This document shows positions 7,455 through 17,945 of a DNA stretch of 64,000 bases, piece after piece; position 1 is the first letter of the stretch, and the number at the start of each line of letters is the position of its first letter. Location of the stretch: NCBI RefSeq assembly GCF_000971475.1, contig NZ_DF967533.1, forward strand, positions 124,001 through 188,000, in the 5' to 3' direction. The notes below the pieces were generated by a model. It was not told where the DNA came from and ran no database searches. It saw only the letters and a list, made by a program, of their open reading frames with translations. This DNA comes from Sulfuricella sp. T08 (GTDB taxonomy: Bacteria > Pseudomonadota > Gammaproteobacteria > Burkholderiales > Sulfuricellaceae). The position numbers and the translations under genes were made by a program.

Positions 7455-8012
7455 CTATGACACCCACCTATTTTCGACAATTTTCTCTGCCCAGAACAGG
7501 CCGATGATGGTCTTCACGTCGCTGATGCGCCCGTCACGCACCCATTCCATCGCGGTGTCCAGCGGCAACTGAACGTTCTCCAGGAACTCGTCCTCGTCGC
7601 GGCAGTGGCCGTGCTCACTCAATCCTTGCGCCAGATAGATCAGTATCCGCTCGTCCGAATAGCCGATGCAGGGGTGGATGGTTGTCAGGAATCGCCACGT
7701 CTCTGCAGCATAGCCGGTTTCCTCCATAAGCTCGCGCTGGCCGCAGACAAGTACGTCCTCACCGGAATCGATTTTGCCGGCAGGTAGCTCATGGAACTCG
7801 CGGCCCACCGGATAGCGGAACTGCCGTACCATCAGCACATCACCATTATCCAGCACTGGAACCACCACCACCGCGCCAGGATGGACGATGTACTCGCGCG
7901 TGGTGGTATTGCCGTTGGGTAACATCACCTGGTCCTCCCGCACATGCAGTAGGCGGCCGTCGTAGACGTTGCTGGTGGACAACTGTTTTTCGGTTAAATC
8001 AGGGGCATCCAT
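7455..8012 (-). CDS. Nudix hydrolase, ADP-ribose pyrophosphatase-like
   Basis: A 185-residue Nudix protein that likely hydrolyses ADP-ribose or related nucleoside diphosphate sugars. The Nudix box is complete: GKIDSGED followed by RELMEETGY (G-x5-E-x7-RE-x2-EE-x-G). The preceding FRYPVGREFHELPAGK segment is typical of NudF-type ADP-ribose pyrophosphatases. The start at 8012 (MDAPDLTEK) is preferred to 8087, which adds 25 residues without family character. It lies between nuoN and the RM island. Its possible link to TIR chemistry (ADP-ribose is a TIR product) is tempting, but a Nudix gene after nuoN is common in betaproteobacteria, so it is more likely housekeeping. Confidence 0.88.
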   Translation of the reverse strand: MDAPDLTEKQLSTSNVYDGRLLHVREDQVMLPNGNTTTREYIVHPGAVVVVPVLDNGDVLMVRQFRYPVGREFHELPAGKIDSGEDVLVCGQRELMEETGYAAETWRFLTTIHPCIGYSDERILIYLAQGLSEHGHCRDEDEFLENVQLPLDTAMEWVRDGRISDVKTIIGLFWAEKIVENRWVS

Positions 8013-8115
8013 GAAATCTCTATGCAGGCTAGATGAAGTGCGAGGTAAACGGGGAACTGACCAGAATAGCGGCCCAACGGCCACCATCCAGGCTAACTAA
8101 TGAAGATGAGTACAG

Positions 8116-9564
8116 TCACAGCAGCGAGTGCTGGATGCTATAGGCGCACAACGCCATCAAGGGCTGCGGCAGGATACCCAGCGCCAGCACGGCCATTCCG
8201 TTCATGCTCATGAGCACACCGGCGTCGGGTTGTGAAGAAATTGGCGACTGATCTTCAGGCGCATCGAAATACATCAGCTTGACGATACGCAGGTAGTAAA
8301 AAGCGCCGATCACCGACATCAGGACGGCGAATACGACTACCCAGACGAAGCCGGCCTGCAACGCCGCCTGCAGCACGGACAGCTTGGCGTAGAAGCCCAC
8401 CGTCGGCGGCACGCCGGCCATGGAGAACATCAGCAGCAACATCATGAAGGCATACCACGGACTGCGCTGGTTCAAGCCCTTGAAATCGTCGATGTTTTCC
8501 GCCTCGAAGCCCTTGCGCGATAGCAGCAGAATCATGCCGAAAGTACCCAGGCTCATCAGCACGTATGACAGGACATAAAACATTGAACCGCTGTAGCCGT
8601 TCAGGCTGCCGGAAAGGATTCCGAGCAGCAGGAAGCCCATATGGGAGATGGTAGAATAGGCCAGCATTCGCTTGATGTTGGTCTGGGCGATGGCAGTTAT
8701 ATTGCCGATCGCCATCGACAGCACGGCCATGATAATCAGCATGCCCTGCCAGTCATGTGCTATCCCCTGCAGGCCTTCGACCAATAGACGCATGACGAAG
8801 GCAAAGGCAGCAATCTTTGGCGCCGAGCCGATGAACAGTGTCACTGCGGTAGGCGCGCCCTGGTAGACATCAGGCACCCACATATGGAACGGCACTGCGC
8901 CAAGTTTGAATGCCAGACCGGCGACGATGAACACCAGGCCGAACACCAGCATTGTCCTGCTGCCGGCGCTTTGCTGGACCGCGGCAGCAACCTTGCTCAG
9001 TTCCAGGCTGCCGGTCGCACCGTAGATCATCGACATGCCGTAGAGCAGCAAACCTGAAGCCAGCGCACCCAGCACGAAATACTTCATCGCCGCCTCGGTG
9101 GCCTGCGCCGAATCGCGCTGTAGCGCTACCAGCGAATACAGGCTCAGGGACAACAGTTCCAGGCCGAGATACAGGGTCAGGAAGTGGCTGGCCGAAATCA
9201 TCACCATCATGCCGAGCATGGCGAACAGCACCAGCACAAAAAACTCACCGCTGAACAGGTTGCGCAACTGGATATAACTGCGTGAATAGACCAGCATCGC
9301 CGCCACGGCAAGGTAGGTCATCATCTTCAGCACGTCGGCCATGACGTCGTCGACGAACATGCCATTGAAAGTATGAACCACATCCTGACCACTAGTGCTC
9401 ACAGTAATCCAGGCTGCACCGAGCAGCGTGAACTGGGTCAGGGCATAGCTGATGAAACGGTTTTTGCCTGACAGGAACAGGTCCACCACCAGGATCAGCG
9501 ATACCATGATCAGCACGAAGATTTCCGGCAGTGCAGGCGTCAGGTTGGGCATGGCGAATATCAT
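8116..9564 (-). CDS. nuoN: NADH-quinone oxidoreductase subunit N
   Basis: Antiporter-like proton-pumping membrane subunit of complex I, 482 residues when started at 9564 ([14 protein letters not shown]). About 14 hydrophobic segments span the protein. The conserved helices include the Lys-bearing [13 protein letters not shown] region (~252-264), and [17 protein letters not shown] (~295-311) is a signature of the NuoL/M/N family. The longer open frame to 9801 overlaps nuoM and is not family-like. It is the last gene of the nuo operon, 33 bases after nuoM. Confidence 0.96.
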   Translation of the reverse strand: MIFAMPNLTPALPEIFVLIMVSLILVVDLFLSGKNRFISYALTQFTLLGAAWITVSTSGQDVVHTFNGMFVDDVMADVLKMMTYLAVAAMLVYSRSYIQLRNLFSGEFFVLVLFAMLGMMVMISASHFLTLYLGLELLSLSLYSLVALQRDSAQATEAAMKYFVLGALASGLLLYGMSMIYGATGSLELSKVAAAVQQSAGSRTMLVFGLVFIVAGLAFKLGAVPFHMWVPDVYQGAPTAVTLFIGSAPKIAAFAFVMRLLVEGLQGIAHDWQGMLIIMAVLSMAIGNITAIAQTNIKRMLAYSTISHMGFLLLGILSGSLNGYSGSMFYVLSYVLMSLGTFGMILLLSRKGFEAENIDDFKGLNQRSPWYAFMMLLLMFSMAGVPPTVGFYAKLSVLQAALQAGFVWVVVFAVLMSVIGAFYYLRIVKLMYFDAPEDQSPISSQPDAGVLMSMNGMAVLALGILPQPLMALCAYSIQHSLL

Positions 9565-9596
9565 CTTGGGTCTCTCAGTTAACTTGCTTCGCGCTC

Positions 9597-11078
9597 TTAA
9601 AGCTTGCTTTGCGCCACATGCGACAGCAAGTTGTTCACCGAATGGTGCATCACCTCGGTAAACGGCAACGGGTACAGCCCCATACCGAGCACCGCAACGG
9701 CTAGCAATCCCAGCACCAGGAACTCGCGCGACGAGACATCCTTGAGATGCTCGACATGGTCGTTGGCGACAGCGCCAAACACCACCCGCTTCACCATCCA
9801 CAGCGTGTAGGCGGCGCCGAAAATCAGCGTCACTGCGGCTAGAAAGGCGTACCAGAAATTGGCCTTGACCGCGCCCATGATCACCATGAATTCGCCGACG
9901 AAACCGCTAGTCCCCGGCAAGCCGGAATTAGCCATGGCAAATAGCACGAAAAAGGCGGCGAAGATTGGCATTTTGTTCGCCACGCCGCCGTAGTCGGCAA
10001 TCATGCGGCTGTGCATGCGGTCGTAAAGCACGCCCACGCAAAGGAACATCGCGGCAGAGATGAAGCCGTGGGAAATCATCTGCACTAGCGCGCCCTCGAT
10101 ACCATAGGCATTGAAGATGAAGAAACCGAGGGTGACGAAGCCCATGTGCGAAATTGAGGAATAGGCAATCAGCTTCTTCATGTCCGTTTGCGCCAGCGCC
10201 ACAAGACCGATGTAGACCACGGCGACCAGCGACAGGGTGATCATGAAGCCGGACAGGGCATGGCTCGCATCCGGCACGATCGGCAGGGAGAGGCGCAGGA
10301 AGCCGTAGGCACCCATCTTCAGCATGATCGCCGCCAGGACCACCGAGCCGCCGGTCGGCGCTTCAACGTGAGCATCAGGCAACCAGGTGTGCACCGGCCA
10401 CATCGGCACCTTGACCGCGAACGCCATGAAGAAAGCGAAGAAGATCAGGATCTGCTCGGTCAGGGTCAGCGGCAGACGATGAAAATCCAGGATCTCGAAA
10501 GTGCCGCCCTTGGTGTACAGGTAAATAAACGCCACCAGCATCAGCAGCGAGCCGAGCAGGGTGTAAAGGAAGAACTTGACCGCCGCGTAAACCCGGTTCG
10601 GACCGCCCCAGATTCCGATGATCAGGAACATCGGAATCAGCATCGCCTCCCAGAACACGTAGAACAGCACTGCATCTAGCGCGGCGAATACGCCATTCAT
10701 CAGGCCGGACATGAAGAGGAAGGCCGCCATATACTGCGCCACACGTTTTTCGATCACCTTCCAGCCGGCGATCACGACCAGCACGGTGGTGAAGGTAGTG
10801 AGCAGGATGAACAGTACCGAGATGCCATCCACGCCGAGATGGTAGGTGACCTTGAAGGTCTCGATCCAGGGGCTGATTTCGACGAACTGCATGCCTGCCT
10901 GCAGGTTGTCGAACTGGGTATACAGCGGCAGGCTCAGCGCGAAGCCGGCAAGTGCGCCGATCAGCGCCAGAACACGGGCGAGCCCGGCGTTGCGGTCGCT
11001 GCCGGTGGCGAGCACGGCGACGCCGGCCGCGATCGGCACCCAGATAACCAGACTCAACAATGACAGGCCTGCAATCAT
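9597..11078 (-). CDS. nuoM: NADH-quinone oxidoreductase subunit M
   Basis: Proton-pumping membrane subunit of complex I with 493 residues from the ATG at 11078 ([13 protein letters not shown]). Family marks: [13 protein letters not shown] with its conserved Glu, [19 protein letters not shown], and [17 protein letters not shown], all antiporter-family motifs. About 14 membrane helices. The start lies 8 bases after the nuoL stop. A longer in-frame extension exists but overlaps the nuoL 3' end and lacks family character. Confidence 0.97.
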   Translation of the reverse strand: MIAGLSLLSLVIWVPIAAGVAVLATGSDRNAGLARVLALIGALAGFALSLPLYTQFDNLQAGMQFVEISPWIETFKVTYHLGVDGISVLFILLTTFTTVLVVIAGWKVIEKRVAQYMAAFLFMSGLMNGVFAALDAVLFYVFWEAMLIPMFLIIGIWGGPNRVYAAVKFFLYTLLGSLLMLVAFIYLYTKGGTFEILDFHRLPLTLTEQILIFFAFFMAFAVKVPMWPVHTWLPDAHVEAPTGGSVVLAAIMLKMGAYGFLRLSLPIVPDASHALSGFMITLSLVAVVYIGLVALAQTDMKKLIAYSSISHMGFVTLGFFIFNAYGIEGALVQMISHGFISAAMFLCVGVLYDRMHSRMIADYGGVANKMPIFAAFFVLFAMANSGLPGTSGFVGEFMVIMGAVKANFWYAFLAAVTLIFGAAYTLWMVKRVVFGAVANDHVEHLKDVSSREFLVLGLLAVAVLGMGLYPLPFTEVMHHSVNNLLSHVAQSKL

Positions 11079-11086
11079 GCTTATTC

Positions 11087-13069
11087 TTATCCCTTCACAA
11101 ACAGCGTCATCAACACGAACACGCCGATGATCATGGCGAAAGTGTAGTGGTAAATGTAGCCCGACTGGAGACGGCGGGTCAGTGTGGAAAACCAGCCGAT
11201 CAAACGCGCCGTGCCGTTGACGAAGAAGCCGTCGATCACAGCGACATCGCCGCCTTTCCACAGGCTGCGCCCGATTAGTCTCGCACCGCCGGCGAAGAAC
11301 CAGTCATTGAACTCGTCGAAGCCGTATTTGTGTTCCAGCACTGTGTAAATCAGGCTGAAACGCTGTTTTATCGCCTCGGGGATATCCGGCCGCTTCATGT
11401 AGAAGAACCATGCCGTTCCCGCACCGCTGAGCGCCAGCCAGAACGGCAAGGAGGTCAGCGCATGCACCGCCATACCAAATGCACCATGAAATTCATGCAT
11501 CAGCTCTTCCATTGCCGGATGGTTTCCGGAGACAAAAATCGAGCCCTGGAAATAGTCGCCGAACAACATCGGCTGGATGGTGATATAGCCTATCACCACT
11601 GAAGGGATCGCCAGCATGATCAGCGGCAAGGTCACCACCCAGGGCGACTCGTGCGGCTTGCCGCCGTGTCCATGTTCGCCATGGCCATGGCTGGCATGTG
11701 TTTGGAAACGCTCCTTGCCGTGGAACACCAGGAAATACATGCGGAAGGAGTAGAAGGCGGTGACGAACACCCCCGCCACTACGGCGAAATAGGCAAACCC
11801 GGAACCCGGCAGGTGCGAGAGCCCGACCGCTTCAATGATGCTGTCCTTGGAGTAGAAACCGGAGAAAAAAGGCGTACCGATCAGTGCCAGCGAGCCGATC
11901 AGGGAGGTGATCCAGGTGATCGGCATGTACTTGCGCAGGCCGCCCATGTTGCGGATATCCTGGTCATGGTGCATGCCCATGATCACCGATCCGGCGGCAA
12001 GGAACAGCAGCGCCTTGAAGAAGGCATGGGTCATCAGATGGAAGATCGCCACCGAGTAGGCGGAAGCGCCCAGCGCCACCGTCATGTAGCCGAGTTGGGA
12101 CAGGGTGGAATACGCCACCACGCGCTTGATGTCGTTCTGGATCACACCGAGGAATCCCATGAACAGGGCGGTAATCGCACCGATCACCATGACCACTGAC
12201 AGCGCCGTTTCGGACAGCTCGAACAACGGCGACATCCGCGCCACCATGAAGATACCCGCAGTCACCATGGTGGCGGCGTGGATCAGTGCAGAAATCGGGG
12301 TCGGGCCCTCCATCGAATCAGGCAGCCAGACGTGCAGTGGAAACTGGGCCGACTTGCCCATCGCACCGATGAACAGCAGGATGCAGATCACCGTCATCAG
12401 CATCCACTCCTGACCCGGAATCAGCGTTATCATTTGACCCGCCATTTCCGGGGCACGCGCAAACACCGCCGCGTAGTCCAGCGTGCCGAAGTTCGCCAGC
12501 ACCATGCCGATACCAAGCAGGAAGCCGAAATCGCCCACGCGGTTGACCAGAAAAGCTTTCAGGTTGGCGTAAATCGCTGTCGGACGTGTGTACCAGAAGC
12601 CGATCAGCAGGTAGGACACCAGTCCCACCGCCTCCCAGCCGAAGAACAGCTGGACGAAATTGTTCGACATCACCAGCATCAGCATCGAGAAGGTGAACAG
12701 GGAAATGTAGCTGAAGAAGCGCTGGTAGCCAGGATCCTCTCGCATGTAGCCGATGGTGTAGATGTGCACCATCAACGAAACGAAGGTAACCACCAACATC
12801 ATCACGGCAGTGAGGCGGTCAATCAGAAAGCCGATCTCAAAGCGGGTATCGCCCGTAGTGAGCCAAGTGTAGACGCTACCGTTGAAGGTGTGGCCGGCAA
12901 GCACGTCCTGGAAGATCACGACCGAAGTGACAAAGGAGATCGCCACACTGAGGATGGTCACCCAGTGCGAAGCGGCACGCCCGATCAACCAGCCGAACAG
13001 ACCGGCGATCACCGCCCCGGCCAGTGGTGCCAGAGGTACCAGCAGATAGAGTTTTTGCATTTCAGTCAT
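11087..13069 (-). CDS. nuoL: NADH-quinone oxidoreductase subunit L
   Basis: Largest proton-pumping membrane subunit of complex I, 660 residues. Conserved features include FFGWEAVGLVSYLLIGFW, HVWLPDSMEGPTPISALIHA and NDIKRVVAYSTLSQLGYM, and a C-terminal lateral-helix region. A loop near residues 448-466 is rich in His and Gly (HASHGHGEHGHGGKPHE), a common variable feature of NuoL. The start at 13069 (MTEMQKLYLL) lies just after a repeat hairpin at 13078-13159, and only a weak ribosome site is visible. Confidence 0.97.
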   Translation of the reverse strand: MTEMQKLYLLVPLAPLAGAVIAGLFGWLIGRAASHWVTILSVAISFVTSVVIFQDVLAGHTFNGSVYTWLTTGDTRFEIGFLIDRLTAVMMLVVTFVSLMVHIYTIGYMREDPGYQRFFSYISLFTFSMLMLVMSNNFVQLFFGWEAVGLVSYLLIGFWYTRPTAIYANLKAFLVNRVGDFGFLLGIGMVLANFGTLDYAAVFARAPEMAGQMITLIPGQEWMLMTVICILLFIGAMGKSAQFPLHVWLPDSMEGPTPISALIHAATMVTAGIFMVARMSPLFELSETALSVVMVIGAITALFMGFLGVIQNDIKRVVAYSTLSQLGYMTVALGASAYSVAIFHLMTHAFFKALLFLAAGSVIMGMHHDQDIRNMGGLRKYMPITWITSLIGSLALIGTPFFSGFYSKDSIIEAVGLSHLPGSGFAYFAVVAGVFVTAFYSFRMYFLVFHGKERFQTHASHGHGEHGHGGKPHESPWVVTLPLIMLAIPSVVIGYITIQPMLFGDYFQGSIFVSGNHPAMEELMHEFHGAFGMAVHALTSLPFWLALSGAGTAWFFYMKRPDIPEAIKQRFSLIYTVLEHKYGFDEFNDWFFAGGARLIGRSLWKGGDVAVIDGFFVNGTARLIGWFSTLTRRLQSGYIYHYTFAMIIGVFVLMTLFVKG

Positions 13070-13077
13070 AGTATCTC

Positions 13078-13159
13078 GTGATGAGTGATGAGTGATGAGG
13101 TATGGGCGCCCGGTTTACCGGATTTTCTCCCATCATTCATTACCAGTCCCTCATTACCC
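13078..13159. repeat. Short-repeat hairpin between nuoK and nuoL
   Basis: On the transcribed strand a purine-rich arm (GGTAATGAGGG, GGTAATGAATGATGG) is followed by a pyrimidine-rich arm of repeated CATCACT heptads (CATCACTCATCACTCATCAC) ending 9 bases before the nuoL start. The left arm covers the nuoK stop codon. An imperfect hairpin is expected. Confidence 0.65.
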
Positions 13160-13459
13160 TTTTAAATGATCCAGCTCGGCCACGTTAACGGTGTTCAGGT
13201 TGCGGAACAGCGCCACCAGTATCGCCAGGCCGATGGCCGACTCGGCCGCGGCTACAGTGAGTATGAAGAACACGAAAACCTGTCCGGCGGTGTCGTGCAA
13301 ATAATGCGAAAAAGCGACGAAGTTCATGTTCACCGCCAGCAGCATCAGTTCAATAGCCATCAGCAGGACGATCAGGTTCTTGCGGTTAAGGAAGATGCCC
13401 ACCACGCTGATGGCAAATAGCAGCGCGCCGAGGATCAGATAATGGGTCAATGTCAGCAC
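13154..13459 (-). CDS. nuoK: NADH-quinone oxidoreductase subunit K
   Basis: A 101-residue, three-helix membrane subunit of complex I (normal length). The conserved acidic residues lie in [16 protein letters not shown] (~33-48) and [15 protein letters not shown] (~68-82), the part of the proton path next to the quinone module. It starts 1 base after the nuoJ stop. Its stop codon falls in the left arm of the downstream hairpin. Confidence 0.97.
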   Translation of the reverse strand: MLTLTHYLILGALLFAISVVGIFLNRKNLIVLLMAIELMLLAVNMNFVAFSHYLHDTAGQVFVFFILTVAAAESAIGLAILVALFRNLNTVNVAELDHLKG

Positions 13460-13460
13460 T

Positions 13461-14063
13461 TTATTCCCCTTTTTTCTCAGCCGGCATCGAGATCAGACGC
13501 ACTCGGTCTTCGCGCTTGACGCTCACCTGCCAAGCCGGATCCTGATGCTTGGTTTCGGGGCGACGACGCATCGTGATTGCGATTGCGGCAACGATTGCCA
13601 CCAGCAGGATCACCGCGGCGAGTTCAAACGGGTAGACGTAGTCGGTATAGAGCAGGCGGCCCAGTTCCTTGGTGTTGCTGTAGTTGGCGGCATGCGACTC
13701 CGGACTGGTTACAACGCTACGGCCAACCACTGTCATCACCAGCGTCATTTCGATTGCCATCAGGATACCGACGAAAGCTGCCAGCGGCAGGTTGTCCCAG
13801 AAGCCCTGACGCATCTTATCGATGTTCAGGTTGAGCATCATCACCACGAACAGGAACAGCACCATCACCGCGCCGATGTAGACCAGCACCAGGGTAATCG
13901 CCAGGAACTCGGCCTCCAGCAACAGCCACAGCCCAGCCCCGGTAAAGAACGACAGCACCAGGAACAGGGCGGCATGCACCGGATGGCGCGCGGTCACCAC
14001 GCGTAACCCTGCAAACAGCAGGATGCTCGCGAGGAAGTAAAAAACTAACGTTTCAAAGCTCAT
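13461..14063 (-). CDS. nuoJ: NADH-quinone oxidoreductase subunit J
   Basis: Membrane subunit of complex I with 200 residues and five hydrophobic helices. The family signature [19 protein letters not shown] (~61-79) includes the helix 3 region that changes shape during turnover. The C-terminus is a polar tail rich in charged residues. It is separated from nuoI by 45 bases with no other feature. Confidence 0.97.
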   Translation of the reverse strand: MSFETLVFYFLASILLFAGLRVVTARHPVHAALFLVLSFFTGAGLWLLLEAEFLAITLVLVYIGAVMVLFLFVVMMLNLNIDKMRQGFWDNLPLAAFVGILMAIEMTLVMTVVGRSVVTSPESHAANYSNTKELGRLLYTDYVYPFELAAVILLVAIVAAIAITMRRRPETKHQDPAWQVSVKREDRVRLISMPAEKKGE

Positions 14064-14108
14064 TTAGCCATTCCAGTAAAAACCGTTTCACCGCAGGTTA
14101 ATCTTTTC

Positions 14109-14597
14109 TCAACGGTACTTCGCATCTGCCGCCCTGTCCTGGGCGATTTGTGCTTCGTATTTGTCGCCCACGGCCAGCAGCATGTCCTTGGTGTAGTAAA
14201 GATCACCGCGTTTTTCGCCGTGGTAATCGAAAATCCGGGTTTCGACGATTGCATCCACCGGACAAGCTTCTTCACAAAACCCGCAGAAAATGCACTTGGT
14301 CAGATCGATGTCATAGCGCGTGGTGCGCCGGGTGCCGTCATCACGCTGCTCCGATTCGATGGTGATCGCCAAGGCCGGGCACACCGCCTCGCACAGTTTG
14401 CAGGCGATGCAGCGTTCCTCGCCATTGGGATAGCGGCGTTGCGCATGCAGACCACGAAAGCGCGGCGACATCGGTGTGCGCTCCTCGGGGAACTGCACCG
14501 TGATCTTGCGTGAGAACATGTGACGCCCAGTCACCGCCATGCCCTTGAGCAGCTCGATAAGCAGGAAAGTCGAAAAGAAGCTTTTGATCTTGTTCAC
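14109..14597 (-). CDS. nuoI: NADH-quinone oxidoreductase subunit I (two 4Fe-4S clusters)
   Basis: A 162-residue peripheral-arm subunit that passes electrons to NuoB. It has two ferredoxin motifs, [12 protein letters not shown] (~62-73) and [12 protein letters not shown] (~101-112), which bind clusters N6a and N6b. The N-terminal amphipathic helix anchors it to the membrane arm. It starts 10 bases after nuoH. Confidence 0.97.
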   Translation of the reverse strand: MNKIKSFFSTFLLIELLKGMAVTGRHMFSRKITVQFPEERTPMSPRFRGLHAQRRYPNGEERCIACKLCEAVCPALAITIESEQRDDGTRRTTRYDIDLTKCIFCGFCEEACPVDAIVETRIFDYHGEKRGDLYYTKDMLLAVGDKYEAQIAQDRAADAKYR

Positions 14598-14607
14598 GCT
14601 TTTCGCC

Positions 14608-15645
14608 TCAATGGAACAGGTAGCCGAAGGGGGTCTGCATGGCAGCGCTAACCACCACGATCCACACCAGGGTCACCGGGATAAACACCTTCCAGCCCAG
14701 GCGCATGATCTGGTCATAACGGTAGCGCGGGAAGGTGGCGCGAAACCAGAGGAACAGGAACAGCACAAACAACACCTTGGCCAACAACCAGAAGATGCCC
14801 GGAATCCAGTTGAAAGGCGCAAAATCGAACAGCGGATTCCAGCCGCCGAGGAACATCAGCGAGGTCAAGGTCGCAACCAGGATCATGTTGGCATATTCGG
14901 CCAGGAAGAAGATGGCGAAGGACATGCCGGAATATTCGACATGAAAACCGATGATTTCGGATTCACCCTCGACCACGTCGAACGGCGCGCGGTTGAGCTC
15001 GGCCAGGCCGGAAATCAGGTAAACGATGAACAGGGGAAACAATGGCAGCCAGTACCAGTTGAATACCCCACCCTGCTGAGCCTTGACGATCTCCCCCAGA
15101 TTCAGGCTCTGCGCCGCCATCAGCACGCCGACCAGAGCGAAGCCCATGGCGATTTCGTAGGAAACGATCTGCGCCGCGGCACGCATCCCGCCGAGGAAGG
15201 CATACTTGGAATTGGATGCCCAGCCCGCCAGCACGATGCCGTACACACCCATCGAAGTAATCGCCATGATGTAGAGCACGCTTGCATTGATATTCGCCAG
15301 CACCAACTCTGGCGAGAATGGCACCACCGCCCAGGCAGCTAGCGCCGGACCGATGGCCAATACCGGAGCGAGAAGAAATATCCCCTTGTTGGCACCGGCG
15401 GGAATCACGATTTCCTTCATCAGCAGCTTCAGTCCATCCGCGATCGGCTGCAACCAGCCCTTGGGACCGACGCGATTGGGGCCGATGCGCACCTGCATGT
15501 AGCCGATGATCTTGCGTTCAGCGTAGGTCAGATAGGCCAAGCCCAGCATCAGCGGCGCGACGATGGCGACGATCTTAGCCATGCTGTACACCAGCGGCCA
15601 GGCAAAGCCGAAAAATCCTTGAAGCGTCATGACTAATTCGTTCAT
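14608..15645 (-). CDS. nuoH: NADH-quinone oxidoreductase subunit H
   Basis: Membrane subunit that forms much of the quinone-binding chamber, 345 residues with about eight helices. Signatures: [20 protein letters not shown] (~42-61) and [19 protein letters not shown] with its acidic loop (~218-236). Length and motifs are complete. It lies 3 bases after nuoG. Confidence 0.97.
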   Translation of the reverse strand: MNELVMTLQGFFGFAWPLVYSMAKIVAIVAPLMLGLAYLTYAERKIIGYMQVRIGPNRVGPKGWLQPIADGLKLLMKEIVIPAGANKGIFLLAPVLAIGPALAAWAVVPFSPELVLANINASVLYIMAITSMGVYGIVLAGWASNSKYAFLGGMRAAAQIVSYEIAMGFALVGVLMAAQSLNLGEIVKAQQGGVFNWYWLPLFPLFIVYLISGLAELNRAPFDVVEGESEIIGFHVEYSGMSFAIFFLAEYANMILVATLTSLMFLGGWNPLFDFAPFNWIPGIFWLLAKVLFVLFLFLWFRATFPRYRYDQIMRLGWKVFIPVTLVWIVVVSAAMQTPFGYLFH

Positions 15646-15648
15646 GGT

Positions 15649-17940
15649 CTACCCCACCTGCCCTAGCGCGATCTCGTCCAGCATGCCGCCGAGCATGGCG
15701 GTGGCCGGATGTCCGGCTGCTACCCGCACACACCCCTTGGGCAACAGGTCATCGCGCATCGCCTTGAGAACGACGCTGCCTGCACCCTGGCTGACGCTGA
15801 CGTCAGCACCCTCGGCAACGCCCACGCTGGCTAGCGTTTCTGCATTCATCCATGCACCCTGCAGAGCTGCTGCGGCAGTATTCTGCAGCGCGGCAGCGCG
15901 ACGCACGATTGGATCAGCTTGGTAGGCCTGCACTTCGCCGATGCGCTGCAAGCCACCCTTTGCGCCAGCCGGCTTGGCAATAAATGCTTTCAGCGAGTTG
16001 TTCAACTTCGCCGTAATGTCGCCATTCAGTACTTCGGCGCGAACCTGCTCGGCGCTGTCGTAATCAAAGCCCGCCACTTCCATCAGGTTGCCCAGCACGC
16101 GTAGCACTTTCCATCCGGGACGGGTTTCACCCAGCGGCTTCGCCACGGCGTTGAAGCTCTGTGCCCGGCCTTCGGTGTTGACGAAAGTACCGGAGGTTTC
16201 AGTGAACGGCGCCACAGGCAGCAGCACGTGGGCGTAATCCAGTGCCTTGTTCTTGTAGGCGCTCAAGACGACGACCAGTTGCGCCGCTTGCAGCGCGGCC
16301 AGCGTTTTGCTCGGATTGTAGGTATCCAGCTCCGCTTCGACGCCGAGCAAAATATAGGCACGGCGCGGGTCATCGAGCATCTGCGCGACATTCATGCCTC
16401 CCTCGCCGGGCATCGCACCGGCCAGATGCGCGCCGACGCTGTTTGCCGCCTCGCCGAGGAAACCAAGTTTGGCACCGGCCAACTCCGCCACCTGTTGCGC
16501 CAGAGCATGCAGCTCAGCGTAGCGTGGGTGATGCTGCGCCAGATTGCCGAGCAGAACAGCCTTGCGCTCGCCCTGTTTGAGACTGGCGGCAATCGCTTGC
16601 GCTGCCGTATCGGCGGATTCGCCAGCCAGTGCGCATCGCACCTGATCCAGCGTTGCCACCATCGCGTCGGGCGCAACGATCGCCTTGTTGGCGACACGGC
16701 ACAGCAGGTCGTCATCCACCGGATTGATCAGGTTCAGCTCTGCGCCGCGCTTGACGGCCTGGCGCAGGCGATGTGCCAGCAGCGGATGGTCGGCGCGCAG
16801 CGTGCTGCCAACGATCAGGACGCTATTCAGCTGGTCCAGTTCGGCAATCTTCATTCCCATCCAAGGCGCGCCCTGCATTGCGGCATCGGCGCTAAAGTCG
16901 GACTGGCGCAGGCGGTGATCGACATTGGCGCTGCCGATGCCGCGCAGCAGTTTCTGCAGCAGGTAAAGTTCTTCCAGGGTGGCATGGGGAGTAGCCAGCG
17001 CGGCTATCTGTTCCTCGCCCTGCTCGTCGCGGATGCGCTTGAGTCCGGAGGCAACGAATTCCAGTGCCTCAGGCCAGTCGCACTCGTGCCACTCGCCATT
17101 GCGCTTGATCATCGGACGCCGCAACCTGTCTTCAGAGTTCAGGCCTTCATAGGCGAAACGGTCCATGTCCGACAGCCAGCACTCATTGATCTCTTCATTG
17201 TCACGCGGCAACACGCGGAAAACGCGATTGTCCTTGGTCTGCACGCTGAGATTGGCACCCAGACCATCGTGGGGACTGACTGAGGGGCGCGTAGTCAGCT
17301 CCCAGGCCCGCGCACTGTAGCGGAAAGGCTTGCTGGTCAGTGCGCCGACCGGGCACAGGTCGATAATGTTGCCGGACAGCTCGGAATTGATTGAACGTTC
17401 GATAAAAGTTGTGATTTCGGCGTGCTCGCCGCGGCCGACCTGACCCATCTCCATCATGCCGCCGATTTCCTGGCCGAAGCGCACGCAGCGGGTACAGTTG
17501 ATACAGCGCGTCATGTCGGTGGTAATCAGCGGGCCGATGTTCTTGTTGAACACCACGCGTTTTTCTTCGGCGTAGCGCGAGGCGCTCGCGCCGTAACCAA
17601 CCGCCAGATCCTGCAAATCACATTCGCCGCCCTGATCGCAGATCGGACAATCGAGCGGATGGTTGATCAGGAGGAACTCCATCACCGCCTTCTGCGCCTT
17701 GATCGCCTCCTCGGAGCGCGTCATCACCTTCATGCCCTCGGTTACCGGCGTGGCGCAGGCCGGCATTGGCTTCGCCGCCTTCTCGACCTGAACCAGGCAC
17801 ATGCGGCAGTTGGCGGCTACGGAAAGCTTCTTGTGGTAACAGAAGCGCGGAATATAGATCCCCTCCGCATCAGCCACATCCATGATGGTGCTGCCGGGTT
17901 CAACCATTAGCTGTTTGCCGTCTATTTCGATATTTAGCAT
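15649..17940 (-). CDS. nuoG: NADH-quinone oxidoreductase subunit G
   Basis: Large iron-sulfur subunit of the peripheral arm, 763 residues from the ATG at 17940 (MLNIEIDGKQLM); the open frame upstream overlaps nuoF and was discarded. It has an N-terminal 2Fe-2S domain (FCYHKKLSVAANCRMCLV, with later CATP), a CPICDQGGECDLQD segment for the His/Cys-ligated cluster, CINCTRCVRFGQEI, and a molybdopterin-oxidoreductase-like domain that carries no active cofactor in this family. It begins 5 bases after the nuoF stop. Confidence 0.96.
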   Translation of the reverse strand: MLNIEIDGKQLMVEPGSTIMDVADAEGIYIPRFCYHKKLSVAANCRMCLVQVEKAAKPMPACATPVTEGMKVMTRSEEAIKAQKAVMEFLLINHPLDCPICDQGGECDLQDLAVGYGASASRYAEEKRVVFNKNIGPLITTDMTRCINCTRCVRFGQEIGGMMEMGQVGRGEHAEITTFIERSINSELSGNIIDLCPVGALTSKPFRYSARAWELTTRPSVSPHDGLGANLSVQTKDNRVFRVLPRDNEEINECWLSDMDRFAYEGLNSEDRLRRPMIKRNGEWHECDWPEALEFVASGLKRIRDEQGEEQIAALATPHATLEELYLLQKLLRGIGSANVDHRLRQSDFSADAAMQGAPWMGMKIAELDQLNSVLIVGSTLRADHPLLAHRLRQAVKRGAELNLINPVDDDLLCRVANKAIVAPDAMVATLDQVRCALAGESADTAAQAIAASLKQGERKAVLLGNLAQHHPRYAELHALAQQVAELAGAKLGFLGEAANSVGAHLAGAMPGEGGMNVAQMLDDPRRAYILLGVEAELDTYNPSKTLAALQAAQLVVVLSAYKNKALDYAHVLLPVAPFTETSGTFVNTEGRAQSFNAVAKPLGETRPGWKVLRVLGNLMEVAGFDYDSAEQVRAEVLNGDITAKLNNSLKAFIAKPAGAKGGLQRIGEVQAYQADPIVRRAAALQNTAAAALQGAWMNAETLASVGVAEGADVSVSQGAGSVVLKAMRDDLLPKGCVRVAAGHPATAMLGGMLDEIALGQVG

Positions 17941-17945
17941 GTCAT

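Noticed and set aside
7455-8012. Nudix ADP-ribose pyrophosphatase as a partner of the TIR genes
   Set aside because: ADP-ribose chemistry fits TIR products, but a Nudix gene after nuoN is usual in betaproteobacteria and it is separated from the TIR genes by hsdRMS.
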